From positions 1 through 36,284 of the IMG/VR virus record IMGVR_UViG_3300042691_020347: 36,284 bases of DNA; one strand, written 5' to 3'. Under the pieces are notes generated by a model. The model was not told where the DNA came from and ran no database searches. It saw nothing but the letters and a program-made list of their open reading frames with translations. Source of the DNA: a virus. Within the stretch, counting starts at the first letter, position 1. Each line of letters starts with the position of its first letter. Positions 9,366 to 17,994 of the stretch are shown one piece after another. The position numbers were made by a program, and so were the translations under genes.

Positions 9366-10443
9366 AACTTGTGTATATGCAATTTCATTAAACGAAATAA
9401 AACATGTTGAAAAATTTATGGAAGCCAATAAAGGTGCTGATCTTGTTTTAGTATGTGATACAGGATCCACTGATGGTACGCCTGAATTATTAGAAAAATT
9501 AGGAGCCAAAGTTTATAGGATAGTTCAACGTCCTTGGAGATTTGATATTCCTAGAAATACAGCTTTAAGTTTAATTCCAAATGATATCGATCTTTGTCTA
9601 AGTATAGATTTAGATGAATATCTACAACCAGGATGGGCTGATGCTATTGATAGAGAATGGCAAAAACATAATGGTAAAATAAAAAGAATAAGTTACGATT
9701 ATATTTGGAATTGGAAAGAAGACGGCATAACTCCTGATTTAAGATTCTTTGCTGATAAAATACATCACCGACAAAATTTTAGATGGCGACATCCCTGTCA
9801 CGAAACATTATATTGGGAAGGTGGAAGTGATTGCTTGCACATCACCTTGCCTGATGTAATATTACATCATAGAGCAGATAATGGAAAAAGTAGAGGGCAA
9901 TATCTACATCTCCTAAAAATAGCAGTAGAAGAAGATCCTACTAATGACCGTATGAGTCATTATTATGGTCGAGAGTTAATGTTCAAGGGAATGAATGAAG
10001 AAGCCATTATTGAACTTACAAGACATCTAAGCCTGCCTAATGCTCAATGGAAAGAAGAAAGAGCAACAAGTCTAAGGTTTATTAGTCGTTGCCAACGATT
10101 TATTGGAAAATTAGTAGAAAGCCAAGAAACTGCAATAAAAGCAGTCATGGAATGCGATAATGTTAGAGAAACATGGCTAGAATTAGCTAGAATAGCACAT
10201 ATAAGAGATGACTGGCATACTTGTTTTTGGGCAGCTACAAAATGCTTATCAATACCTAATCCTACACAAAGTTATATGAATGATACTTCATGTTGGGGAT
10301 TTGAACCATATGATTTAGCTGCAATTTCTGCATATTATTTAGGTATATATGAAAAAGCTAAAGAATACGGAAGTGAAGCTGCAAGATTAAATCCTACAGA
10401 TGAAAGATTAATAAAGAATCTTGAATTTTATAACGGAAAATAA
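9352..10443 (+). CDS. Second glycosyltransferase/TPR paralogue
   Basis: 363 residues, same architecture as its upstream neighbour: CVYAISLNE, VCDTGSTDGT, PWRFD.PRNT, IDLDEYLQPGW, then TPR-like helices ending in YEKAKEYGSEAARLNPTDERL. The two align along their whole length, so this is a tandem duplication that has diverged strongly. The 14-base overlap implies coupled translation. Retaining both suggests different acceptors or donors. Confidence 0.8.
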   Translation: MNKVKTCVYAISLNEIKHVEKFMEANKGADLVLVCDTGSTDGTPELLEKLGAKVYRIVQRPWRFDIPRNTALSLIPNDIDLCLSIDLDEYLQPGWADAIDREWQKHNGKIKRISYDYIWNWKEDGITPDLRFFADKIHHRQNFRWRHPCHETLYWEGGSDCLHITLPDVILHHRADNGKSRGQYLHLLKIAVEEDPTNDRMSHYYGRELMFKGMNEEAIIELTRHLSLPNAQWKEERATSLRFISRCQRFIGKLVESQETAIKAVMECDNVRETWLELARIAHIRDDWHTCFWAATKCLSIPNPTQSYMNDTSCWGFEPYDLAAISAYYLGIYEKAKEYGSEAARLNPTDERLIKNLEFYNGK

Positions 10444-10455
10444 ATCAAAAGTTTC

Positions 10456-10463
10456 TATAAATA
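10456..10463 (+). promoter_or_regulatory. Late promoter, TATAAATA
   Basis: Exact consensus in the 39-base gap before the ATG at 10483; TTAGGA at about 10471 is the ribosome site. Confidence 0.7.
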
Positions 10464-10482
10464 TATAAAATTAGGAATTAAC

Positions 10483-10794
10483 ATGCGAGCTCACGATATT
10501 ATACGTAGTGTTTTAGATTTAATAGATGATATAGAAGGTACTAATCAACCTGCTATTATCAGTGTTGTTGAACCGCAACCTGAACCAACTGACGATGAAT
10601 CTCGTAGATTACAACAAATAATAGACCTATTAGCTCAGTCATATCAAACTTATGACAATAGTCCTGCAGAAGTTGTAGCAGGTATTGATTCAGTTACAAA
10701 AAATGCCGGAGGAGGTTGGAATGGGCCTAAACATCCTGCTGATATTAGAGCAGATAGTGTTTCTATGTATCCTAATTTTCTTGCCAAGGAATAA
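10483..10794 (+). CDS. Conserved T4-like phage small protein (MRAHDII start)
   Basis: 103 residues. It begins MRAHDIIRSVLDLIDD, and its second half has GGGWNGPKHPADIR, a pattern I remember from small proteins of T4-like marine phages that sit next to the following gene. Acidic, no membrane segment. It carries the M-[KR]-x-x-[DE] N-terminus shared by several genes here. The function is unknown; a virion or capsid-interior role is possible. Confidence 0.7.
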   Translation: MRAHDIIRSVLDLIDDIEGTNQPAIISVVEPQPEPTDDESRRLQQIIDLLAQSYQTYDNSPAEVVAGIDSVTKNAGGGWNGPKHPADIRADSVSMYPNFLAKE

Positions 10795-10797
10795 ATT

Positions 10798-11073
10798 ATG
10801 GCATTAAATGGAATTTCTACATCTACATATAAAGCAGATAGACAAACTGCAAAATTAGATCTTGCTAAAGCTAAACGAGAAGGTAGATTAGTTGCTGATG
10901 ATGGCACTGTTAGCGGAAGCATTGATCCTACAAAGCCATACTACAGAGATAGAAATACGTTAGATATTACTCAATTACCTACGGTCTATACAGCTGGTGA
11001 TAATGACACAAATGATGTAACTGATAATCCTAACGTAGGAGGTCTTGTTTACGGGAGACCGTGGACAACATAA
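10798..11073 (+). CDS. Conserved phage small protein, partner of neighbour
   Basis: 91 residues, three bases after the preceding stop. It begins MALNGISTSTYKADRQTAKLDLA and ends VTDNPNVGGLVYGRPW, both patterns that I recall alongside the preceding and following genes in T4-like phages. Probably a virion-associated protein. It overlaps only the out-of-frame leader of the next gene. Confidence 0.65.
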   Translation: MALNGISTSTYKADRQTAKLDLAKAKREGRLVADDGTVSGSIDPTKPYYRDRNTLDITQLPTVYTAGDNDTNDVTDNPNVGGLVYGRPWTT

Positions 11074-11075
11074 TA

Positions 11076-12941
11076 ATGGCACAAGATCGATACGCTAATA
11101 ACTCTACTGCTTATGAACATCCTCAGGAGAGTAATCTTCTAAATATTCATAAGACCATGCAATACAATGCATCGGGGCAACCTGTTGCTCGTGTTCACGT
11201 TGATGGCATAACTTTAGAGGGCGATGTTATTGTCGATACTGTTAGTCTAAGTAGTAGTACGTTAGCGGCATTAGAAACCATAAATGTGATTCAAAGTAGT
11301 ACACCATGGGTAGTGAGTGGTTCTGTTATAGTAAGCAATTTTACCTCAACTGTTAGAGTATCGAATAATGTTACTATTACTAATACTAGCTTTGCTATCA
11401 CTAATTTTCCAACTACAAGTACAGTTTATCAAGGAACTAATCCGTGGACAATAACCGGTACAGTAACCGTTAATAATTTTCCCACAAGTGTTACAGTAAC
11501 TAACTTTACATCGACTGTTAATGTAACTTCTTTACCGGCAATCAGCGGTACTGTGGTAGTAAGTAATTTTACATCAACAGTTAATGTAGCAAATACAGTA
11601 ACTGTAAATCAAGGTACTACGCCTTGGCAAATAAGTGGCAATGTTGTGGCATCTGTAACAGGTACAGTAACACAAGCATTAGTTCCAGAAGCAACTGATG
11701 CTTTTGGTAGATTAAGAGTAAGTGATCCTACTACATTAGGTGACTACCATCACGTAGGAGGTGAAAATCCTGAAATGATATTAAAAACATCAGGTTCAGG
11801 AACAGGATCTGTGAATACATTAACAAGTGCTTACGTACTAAGTGTTGGAACTGGTACAAATGACTATGCTATACATCAAAGTTCAATGTATCATCATTAT
11901 TTGCCAGGTAAAAGTCAACTGATAAATTCAAGTTTTGTGTTAGGCTCGCCAAGGACTAATACAGTTAAACGTGTGGGATATTTTGATGATTATAATGGAA
12001 TATTTTTTGAACAAGCAGGCGATGGCACATTAGCTTGGGTTGAACGTAGATTTATAAATGGAACAATTACCGAGAATAGAATTACACAAAGTAATTGGAA
12101 TAAAGATACTTGTAATACTTCTATATCAGGTGCCGATTCCGGTGCTGTAAATTTTGGAAAATTTGGATCTTGGACGTTAGATCCTACAAAAACACAATTA
12201 ACATATGTTGATTTTCAATGGTTAGGAGTTGGTAGATTAAGAGTAGGCTTTGTTCATAATGGATTATGGGTAATTGCACACGAATTCTATCACAGCAATA
12301 CACTACCTACAGTATACTGGACACAACCAAGTTTACCTATTCGATGTGAAATTAGAAATACAGGAGCCGCAACTGGTACAGCAGAGATGAATCAAATATG
12401 TGCCACAGTTATGAGCGAGGGCGGTTACTTTGAAACCGGGTTAGTTAATAGTTTAAATTCATCATTATTAGGCAGAGAATTAACTAATGGTGGAAGTACA
12501 TTGCCTGTTATTGCTATACGATTGAAAAATTCTTTTAATGGACTTCCTGTAAGAGGAATAGTTAGAATACAACAAATAGGAATGTTATGTACCAACGGTC
12601 CTGTATATTATGAATTAAGACGATTTAATAGTCATACTGCAATTACAGGTGGTACTTGGCAAAGTTATGGCAATGATAGCATTATTGAATATAATACTAC
12701 GGCTACTGGGTATTCGGGAGGTGTTGCAGTTGCAGGAGACTTTTTATCAGCTGCTGCGTCAAAGGGAACAACAAGTCAAGGAAGTATAGATAATCCTGTT
12801 GCTAATAAACGAGGATTTATTACACAAAACTATGATAGTACTGATAGTAATTGCTATGCATTAGTTGCTACAGCATTAGGTAATCAAAATAATATACAAA
12901 TTCAAGTATATGGATCAATTCAATGGAGTGAAACACGATGA
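11076..12941 (+). CDS. Large structural/tail protein with DAFGRLRVS motif
   Basis: 621 residues from the ATG at 11076 (MAQDRYANNS); an in-frame GTG at 11061 lies inside the preceding gene and is less likely. Residues about 60-205 are a run of short beta repeats built on VSNFTSTV/VTVNNFP, suggesting a repetitive shaft. Then DAFGRLRVSDP introduces a large C-terminal domain (about 210-621), a combination I associate with phage neck/tail decoration or fibre proteins. It overlaps the thermonuclease start by four bases (ATGA). Confidence 0.7.
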   Translation: MAQDRYANNSTAYEHPQESNLLNIHKTMQYNASGQPVARVHVDGITLEGDVIVDTVSLSSSTLAALETINVIQSSTPWVVSGSVIVSNFTSTVRVSNNVTITNTSFAITNFPTTSTVYQGTNPWTITGTVTVNNFPTSVTVTNFTSTVNVTSLPAISGTVVVSNFTSTVNVANTVTVNQGTTPWQISGNVVASVTGTVTQALVPEATDAFGRLRVSDPTTLGDYHHVGGENPEMILKTSGSGTGSVNTLTSAYVLSVGTGTNDYAIHQSSMYHHYLPGKSQLINSSFVLGSPRTNTVKRVGYFDDYNGIFFEQAGDGTLAWVERRFINGTITENRITQSNWNKDTCNTSISGADSGAVNFGKFGSWTLDPTKTQLTYVDFQWLGVGRLRVGFVHNGLWVIAHEFYHSNTLPTVYWTQPSLPIRCEIRNTGAATGTAEMNQICATVMSEGGYFETGLVNSLNSSLLGRELTNGGSTLPVIAIRLKNSFNGLPVRGIVRIQQIGMLCTNGPVYYELRRFNSHTAITGGTWQSYGNDSIIEYNTTATGYSGGVAVAGDFLSAAASKGTTSQGSIDNPVANKRGFITQNYDSTDSNCYALVATALGNQNNIQIQVYGSIQWSETR

Positions 12942-13369
12942 AAAAATTATTAGTCTTACTGGCTATGCTACCGGCATTAGCATTTGCACAAAAACAAATG
13001 CCTAGTGCAGTTTATGATTTTCCAATTACAAGAGTAATCGATGGAGATACTGTTGCGTTTCAGGCACCATTTTTACCACCTCCTTTAAAACAAGAATTAA
13101 GCATTCGTGTGTTTGGTGTCGATACTCCTGAAAAAGGCCATAGAGCAAAATGCCCACAAGAAGATCAACGTGGACAAATGGCTACTGCATTTACAAAACA
13201 ACAAATCGCAAGTTCTCAACGTAGGCAAATTGTTCTTATGGATTGGGACAAATATGGCGGTCGTGTACTAGGTGACATTATATTAGATGGACGTAGCCTA
13301 CGTCAAATGTTAATTCAAAATGGTTTTGCGAGAGAATATTATGGCGAAGCAAAACAAAGCTGGTGCTGA
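12938..13369 (+). CDS. Exported thermonuclease (SNase-like)
   Basis: 143 residues. The signal peptide is about 1-17 (KK, hydrophobic LLVLLAMLPAL, cleavage after AFA), so the enzyme would act in the periplasm. Active-site residues match staphylococcal nuclease in order: Asp35 (VIDGDTV), Arg57, Asp62 and Glu65 (RVFGVDTPE) and Arg109 (YGGR). The Arg-Asp-Glu spacing is identical to SNase; a proline-rich loop is inserted between Asp35 and Arg57. It is a calcium-dependent nuclease degrading DNA or RNA. Its 3' end overlaps the following small membrane gene. Possible roles are nucleotide scavenging or destroying competitor DNA at entry. Confidence 0.88.
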   Translation: MKKLLVLLAMLPALAFAQKQMPSAVYDFPITRVIDGDTVAFQAPFLPPPLKQELSIRVFGVDTPEKGHRAKCPQEDQRGQMATAFTKQQIASSQRRQIVLMDWDKYGGRVLGDIILDGRSLRQMLIQNGFAREYYGEAKQSWC

Positions 13370-13502
13370 TCGAGAAATTTGGTTTCATCTATACCATATC
13401 CTTTGGGTAATTGGTGTAATAGCTTTATTTGCTTTTTTAGATTGGTGGATAGCATTAATGATTATTGGAATAATTGGTGGATTTTTTGTTTGGTTTAGTT
13501 AA
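13341..13502 (+). CDS. Small two-helix membrane protein overlapping nuclease gene
   Basis: 53 residues from the ATG at 13341, with a GAGAG Shine-Dalgarno seven bases upstream (an earlier ATG at 13320 is less well placed). It starts inside the thermonuclease frame and overlaps it by 29 bases. Residues about 17-52 are almost all hydrophobic with Trp/Phe/Ile, forming one long or two short membrane helices with DWW between them. Size and topology would fit a holin-like or superinfection-exclusion protein; neither can be decided from sequence. Confidence 0.6.
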   Translation: MAKQNKAGADREIWFHLYHILWVIGVIALFAFLDWWIALMIIGIIGGFFVWFS

Positions 13503-13606
13503 ACCCACGCCTTAGGACCGTTAATCTTTACGGTGTGGAAATAGCGGCTGCTGCTAGTTAGACATTAACGCCATTCTGTCTACGAAGTGAGCACTAAATA
13601 CATATT
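13503..13606 (+). other. Structured intergenic region with three hairpins
   Basis: 104 bases without a gene. Hairpins: ACCGT/ACGGT (13517-13534) or, exclusively, CCACGCC/GGTGTGG (13505-13538); TAGC/GCTA (13542-13556); TAGACA/TGTCTA (13559-13582). No U-run follows, so it is not a plain terminator. A late promoter lies at its right end. It could be an mRNA element or a small RNA. Confidence 0.45.
13593..13600 (+). promoter_or_regulatory. Late promoter, ACTAAATA, unusually close to start
   Basis: Only six bases separate it from the ATG at 13607, so transcription from it would start at or near the start codon (leaderless). The gene could also be read from upstream transcripts, where GAAGTGAG at about 13585 might serve as ribosome site. 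Confidence 0.5.
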
Positions 13607-14191
13607 ATGAGAATTACTGAACTCTTTGGACAACAAGACACTGCCAAAACATGGAAGTGGGAATACTTTGACAACGAAAATGTCTCTGCTAATTTTACAG
13701 TGGGGAATAAACCTTATCACTTTAGTGCAATTCAGTCTGAAGATGAAGCTCCTGGAGATTGGGATGTAGAATTTGCAGATCCTTCTGCATTTTCTCCATA
13801 TGGTATAACAGGTTCAGGTCGTTCAGCTGAAGTATTTTCTACGGTTGTAGGCATTTTAAAAGAATTTATAAGCAAAAAAGGAAAGTCAATAAGACGTCTG
13901 TTATTTGCTGCTAAAGAAGGATCGAGACAAGATTTATATGCTAAGATGGCGAAAAGATTGTTGCCAGAATGGCATCTTACTCAAGACAACGAATATTTTA
14001 TTCTAACTCGTCCGGGGTTAACATGGTGGGTTTACAGTGTTGAATTTTTTAAAATACCTGCTGTAAAAATTAAAGCTCAATCGGCAGATGAGGCAATACA
14101 AATTGCTCGAAATACTGTACCGGCATTTAAAGATGCTGATCCTAAAGGCATGGTAGCAAGTGCTAAAAATCGTGCAGGGGATATGGTATAA
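13607..14191 (+). CDS. Phage protein with MRITELF N-terminus, unknown function
   Basis: 194 residues. The N-terminus MRITELFGQQ resembles the short head-targeting leaders of T4 internal proteins (for example Alt). The body is a mixed alpha/beta soluble protein with a long helix around residues 85-115 and a C-terminal segment VKIKAQSADEAIQIAR that looks like a small beta-alpha domain. I recognise it only as a conserved type in large T4-like phages. Its stop shares a base with the next start (TAATG). Confidence 0.65.
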   Translation: MRITELFGQQDTAKTWKWEYFDNENVSANFTVGNKPYHFSAIQSEDEAPGDWDVEFADPSAFSPYGITGSGRSAEVFSTVVGILKEFISKKGKSIRRLLFAAKEGSRQDLYAKMAKRLLPEWHLTQDNEYFILTRPGLTWWVYSVEFFKIPAVKIKAQSADEAIQIARNTVPAFKDADPKGMVASAKNRAGDMV

Positions 14192-15126
14192 TGCGAGCAA
14201 AGGAATTTTTATCAGAAGGATCAGGCTATCATCATAGAGCTGAAATTGAAAAACGTCAGAGTCCAGAACGTACCGCTCAAATTGAAAGAAATAACTCTCA
14301 AATACAAGCTCTTCTGTCTAAGTTGAAGTTAGTTCCATTACTACAACATCCTGTTACAAAAAAACCTATATATGTTTATGACAATGATGGTCGATATACT
14401 GTATTGGTAGATATAGGAAGTATTAGATTTCCTTTTTATAGGAGCACAGGATTGGGCGGAAAAGCAACAGTTGAACCCGACAAATGGTATCCTTTTTTTG
14501 GTATAGGACCGGGATCAGCCGGATGGATGAATAAAGGTAGTGAAAAAGAAATTAACAATTACTACGGTAGTTCACAATTAAAATCAATTGCAGACATTTT
14601 AAATTCTACATATACAAATCCTACTAGAAATTTTGACACTGTAGCAGGATGGAACGGATTACTTAATTCTCCAGAAGACGAAGCGCAATTTGTTAATACA
14701 ATAAATCAAGGAATATCACCTGCCACTCGTGATGATGATAAAGGGTATCTTAAAAATAAAGCTAATATGTTGGCAAAATTAAATGTTAAACCTGTTGAAC
14801 CTATTAAAAAAGACGAACCTAAAGCACCTACGCAGCCAACATCGGCATACGGCGATAAAAGTCTTCCTGACGGAAAATTTATGTTAGGTGGTATAGCAGG
14901 GCAAGTGATGAATAACAGCCCTGTTGGACCAATAACTAAATATATGTTTGACTTGATACGTAGAGAAGTTGACGAAAAGCAAAGTAGTATTGCTATTGGT
15001 AGAGAATTAACAAAGTATTTAGATTCTGCAAAATTACCGACAAATATCAAAGTAAATGATCTCGTTAGAAAATTTGGAAGTTATTCTTCGGATTATAAAA
15101 GGTTAAAAGATAAAAATGCGAGCTGA
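14191..15126 (+). CDS. Unrecognised 311-aa protein, MRAKEFLSE start
   Basis: Begins MRAKEFLSEGS, again a possible capsid-targeting leader with a cleavable SE/G point. The middle holds a tidy beta domain (KPIYVYDNDGRYTVLVDIG); a proline/lysine linker (about residues 201-220) leads to a C-terminal helical domain. No catalytic signature seen. It overlaps the next gene by 11 bases and the previous by one, so the three are translated as a unit. Confidence 0.6.
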   Translation: MRAKEFLSEGSGYHHRAEIEKRQSPERTAQIERNNSQIQALLSKLKLVPLLQHPVTKKPIYVYDNDGRYTVLVDIGSIRFPFYRSTGLGGKATVEPDKWYPFFGIGPGSAGWMNKGSEKEINNYYGSSQLKSIADILNSTYTNPTRNFDTVAGWNGLLNSPEDEAQFVNTINQGISPATRDDDKGYLKNKANMLAKLNVKPVEPIKKDEPKAPTQPTSAYGDKSLPDGKFMLGGIAGQVMNNSPVGPITKYMFDLIRREVDEKQSSIAIGRELTKYLDSAKLPTNIKVNDLVRKFGSYSSDYKRLKDKNAS

Positions 15127-17239
15127 AGAATTTGATAATCCTAAAGAAAAATTTGTGGATATGTTCCGCAAATTCTTACCTGTTGCTATGAAGGTAATAG
15201 GATTAGAATCATTACCTAAAATGATATTTGAAAAAGAAGTTGAAAGTCCCGAACAACCAACTTTTGGTCAGTACGTTAATAACGAACATATATTAGCTGT
15301 AGGTCTAGCTAATAGACATCCTAATGATATTTTAAGAACTGTAGCACACGAACTAGTTCACTATAAACAAGATCTAGATCATAAACTTAATCACATGAGT
15401 GGTGCTACAGGAAGCCCGGAAGAAAACGAAGCACATCAAATTGCTGGTGTTGTAATGAGGCATTTTAATAAACGCTATCCAGAATTTCTAAAAGGTAAAC
15501 CTATAGTAAGTGAAAGTCGACTTGGCTCTTTTGAGACTGAAAATGCAAACAAAGTAACTTTTGCCGGTAAAGATCCTAATGAATTTCAATCTCCTAAAGG
15601 TGGAAAACCAGTTATGGTTGTTGTAACTGATCAGGGAAGTAGGTATTTGATTACAAGTGATGGTATGGTATTACGTCATAAATCAGCACATGCAAATACT
15701 GGTGGAGAAGATGCAGGATTGCAAGCGTGGAGCGATAAAATAGAATTTTATGATCGTTCAAAACCTTTAGTGCCTGGTAGTATGCAGGCCATGGCATTTC
15801 CTGATGCAGTAACTTATCTTTTTGATAAAGGCAGAATTGCGTTAAGTAAAGGGCAAAACGGAGAACGAGTAGCATTAATTGCGGCTAACGGTGCATGGCG
15901 CCCTGCTACTATCGCTGATGCAATGCCAAAAGCAGTACAAGCAAAACCTGAATGGGGTAAAATTGTAATTAAAGCAGATGCAGGTACATGGGGCACACAA
16001 CCTAAATTAGGGTGGCAACCTTTAGATTATAATCAACGTGCGGACGGTACACTAAACAGAGTTCATAACGGAAGCCCTGTTAGTCACGGCGCGAAAGTTC
16101 AGCAAAGTGCAGAAGAAGGTAAACATGTAGGGGAACGTTTAAACAGAACTAGTTCTAATGAACTAGTTATATTTGATATAGACGATACACTATTACACAC
16201 TACTGCTCAAATTAAAGTAATCAAAGATGGTGTTCCTATACGTTCGTTAACTAATCAAGAATTTAACAATTACAAGCTAGGTCCCGGAGAAGAGTTTGAT
16301 TTTGGTGAATTTCGTAACGCACAAAAATTTGAAGAAGAATCTGTACCTATTGGCCCTATGTTAGATAAATTAAAACAAGATTTATCTTCTGGAAAGAATG
16401 TAGTTATGCTTACTGCTCGTGCAGACTTTGATAATCAAAAAGCTGTGTGGAGAACTTTTAAACGTCACGGAATTGATATTAATCGAGATGTGCATTTATT
16501 TAGAGCAGGTAATTTGCCCGGTAGCGAAAGCCCTGCTGTTAAAAAAGCAATTCATGTAAGTAAATGGCTTAACACAGGAAATTATAGTAAGATTGTTATG
16601 TATGACGATAGTGAAAAAAATCTTACTGTATTCAAATCACTTGAGAAAAAATTTCCTGATGTTGAATTTGAAGCTCATCATGTTAGTGAAGAAGGTACTA
16701 CTCGTCAGGTAGAAGAACGTAAAAAGAAAAAAATTAGACATGCGGCCTACGGTCCCGGTCCTTATGGGTGGTATGGTTACGATGCAGGATATAGTGGTGA
16801 TAGCGGCGGAATTGAAGAAGGCCAATATGAGCAAGAAGCAGAAAAATATCGTGCCCAGTTAATCAAAACATTACCACATATGATGAAGTTTCTTGATCAG
16901 GCTGTTAAAGGATGGAGTCCATCTGAAGAACAGATGATGGCTGCTATTGACACTGCTTATAATGTAATGAAACTTACCGGTAACATTAAACAAGCAGGCA
17001 AAGCTATGATGGACGAATTAAACACATTACATAGAATGAGTCAAAATCAGCAAGGTATGTCAGAAAATTTTGCTGATGGTCGTAATCCTCAAGATAAAGG
17101 CGACAGTGCTAGACATGGTATTCGTAAAGGTATGAGTATAGCACAATTAAAAAAAGTACGTTCTAGTAAAACAGCAAGTCCACGTAAAAAACAATTAGCA
17201 CATTGGCAAATTAATATGCGTCAAGGACGTAAAAAGTAA
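15116..17239 (+). CDS. Zinc metallopeptidase-HAD phosphatase fusion
   Basis: 707 residues. The N-terminal domain has the zincin motif HELVH (78-82), with an acidic ENEAHQIA helix after it that may give the third ligand. A linker/beta domain covers about 140-340. A HAD-fold phosphatase follows: FDIDDT (Asp354 and Asp356, nucleophile and acid/base), MLTARAD (431-437, motif II Thr) and MYDDS (495-499, motif IV Asp pair). This arrangement resembles polynucleotide 3'-phosphatase-like HADs of T4-like phages. A Gly/Tyr-rich linker (about 545-565) leads to a basic C-terminus with a Lys/Arg-rich end. It starts MRAEEF. It could be a virion-packaged multi-enzyme or a polyprotein. Confidence 0.8.
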   Translation: MRAEEFDNPKEKFVDMFRKFLPVAMKVIGLESLPKMIFEKEVESPEQPTFGQYVNNEHILAVGLANRHPNDILRTVAHELVHYKQDLDHKLNHMSGATGSPEENEAHQIAGVVMRHFNKRYPEFLKGKPIVSESRLGSFETENANKVTFAGKDPNEFQSPKGGKPVMVVVTDQGSRYLITSDGMVLRHKSAHANTGGEDAGLQAWSDKIEFYDRSKPLVPGSMQAMAFPDAVTYLFDKGRIALSKGQNGERVALIAANGAWRPATIADAMPKAVQAKPEWGKIVIKADAGTWGTQPKLGWQPLDYNQRADGTLNRVHNGSPVSHGAKVQQSAEEGKHVGERLNRTSSNELVIFDIDDTLLHTTAQIKVIKDGVPIRSLTNQEFNNYKLGPGEEFDFGEFRNAQKFEEESVPIGPMLDKLKQDLSSGKNVVMLTARADFDNQKAVWRTFKRHGIDINRDVHLFRAGNLPGSESPAVKKAIHVSKWLNTGNYSKIVMYDDSEKNLTVFKSLEKKFPDVEFEAHHVSEEGTTRQVEERKKKKIRHAAYGPGPYGWYGYDAGYSGDSGGIEEGQYEQEAEKYRAQLIKTLPHMMKFLDQAVKGWSPSEEQMMAAIDTAYNVMKLTGNIKQAGKAMMDELNTLHRMSQNQQGMSENFADGRNPQDKGDSARHGIRKGMSIAQLKKVRSSKTASPRKKQLAHWQINMRQGRKK

Positions 17240-17264
17240 AAAACCCTAGTTTCCTAGGGTTTTT
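17239..17264. terminator. Bidirectional intrinsic terminator
   Basis: AAAAACCCTAG and CTAGGGTTTTT arms around a TTTC loop, with a U-run on either strand. It sits between the convergent fusion gene (plus) and the 89-aa gene (minus) and can stop both. Confidence 0.9.
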
Positions 17265-17317
17265 ATTTTAGTAATTTAATATTTGGCTATGCCGTATTAT
17301 AATAATTATTTTATATA

Positions 17318-17587
17318 TTAACGTTTTGCGCCAGCATTAACAAAACTGTACATCTTTTCAGCAGTTTCAAGAACCTTATCTAGTCCAGGAAACTCAGGCA
17401 TCCCTACGGTGCTAACAATTTGACCTGTCTTGTCATCGCGTTTGCTAGACATTTCCCATCCTTGAAATTTGAATTGGAATTCGTTGGTTACCATATCTTT
17501 TGCCATTGCTAGAATGTCTGTACGAATTTCGTATCCGTTCTTATTGAACTTAACTTCTGGCATCTTAGGTGTTTCAAAATTTGACAT
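17318..17587 (-). CDS. Conserved small phage protein (KFNKNGYEIRT)
   Basis: 89 residues on the minus strand from the ATG at 17587, with a perfect AAGGAG eight bases upstream; an upstream in-frame extension to 17641 would run through the leader hairpin. The body VKFNKNGYEIRTDILAMAK...FQGWEMS..R and the C-terminal helix GLDKVLETAEKMYSFVN are a pattern I have seen in T4-like marine phages. No enzyme motif. Strong ribosome site, its own late promoter and a leader hairpin suggest high late expression. Function unknown. Confidence 0.75.
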   Translation of the reverse strand: MSNFETPKMPEVKFNKNGYEIRTDILAMAKDMVTNEFQFKFQGWEMSSKRDDKTGQIVSTVGMPEFPGLDKVLETAEKMYSFVNAGAKR

Positions 17588-17616
17588 AATTTTTCTCCTT
17601 GTGTATGTATGTCTGT

Positions 17617-17638
17617 TGTACTGCGTTATTGCAGCACA
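17617..17638 (-). promoter_or_regulatory. 5' leader hairpin of the 89-aa gene
   Basis: On the minus strand, TGTGCTGC pairs with GCAGTACA (one G-U) around AATAAC. The late promoter directly upstream would start transcription inside the first arm, giving an mRNA beginning with at least five base pairs of stem. It may protect the 5' end. Confidence 0.5.
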
Positions 17639-17640
17639 CA

Positions 17641-17648
17641 TATTTATT
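17641..17648 (-). promoter_or_regulatory. Late promoter, AATAAATA (minus strand)
   Basis: Faces the 89-aa gene; about 54 bases upstream of its ATG. Confidence 0.6.
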
Positions 17649-17687
17649 ATATAGGTTATATGTTAACTATACAATTAGATTGACAAA

Positions 17688-17918
17688 TTAAAACCTACGA
17701 TCTTGTTCAATAAGTTCTATAAATTTTTCACAATCTTCCCAGTTACTAAATTGTTTTAATAATTTAGTGTTATACGGAGTTATAGCTTTAACAATAATAT
17801 CGTCATCTCCGAAGTCAGCAATGGTAGTTGTATAACCCCATTGATTGCGCCAAGCCCATTCTTGATAATCTATTACTTCAAAGTCATGCATGATGTAGTT
17901 AATACATTCCTCTAACAT
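17688..17918 (-). CDS. Unrecognised 76-aa acidic protein
   Basis: Minus strand. The start at 17918 overlaps the end of the 31-aa gene, consistent with translational coupling since no Shine-Dalgarno is visible. Acidic (DFGDDD) with several Trp residues near the middle (EWAWRNQWGY). No motif recognised. Third gene of a minus-strand trio. Confidence 0.6.
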   Translation of the reverse strand: MLEECINYIMHDFEVIDYQEWAWRNQWGYTTTIADFGDDDIIVKAITPYNTKLLKQFSNWEDCEKFIELIEQDRRF

Positions 17919-17994
17919 TATTTCTACGACGATATTCGTTTACTTCTTCTGCCCACTCTAATAAGTAGTCCCACATTTTTTTAATTAGCGCCAT
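17899..17994 (-). CDS. Very small 31-aa protein in overlapping trio
   Basis: Reads MALIKKMWDYLLEWAEEVN then an Arg-rich tail. A GGGGGTG sequence lies just upstream, inside the end of the 57-aa gene. One amphipathic helix with clustered Trp/Leu. It overlaps both neighbours (10 and 20 bases). Without conservation data this could still be chance, but tight coupling on both sides argues for a real gene. Confidence 0.45.
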   Translation of the reverse strand: MALIKKMWDYLLEWAEEVNEYRRRNNVRGMY

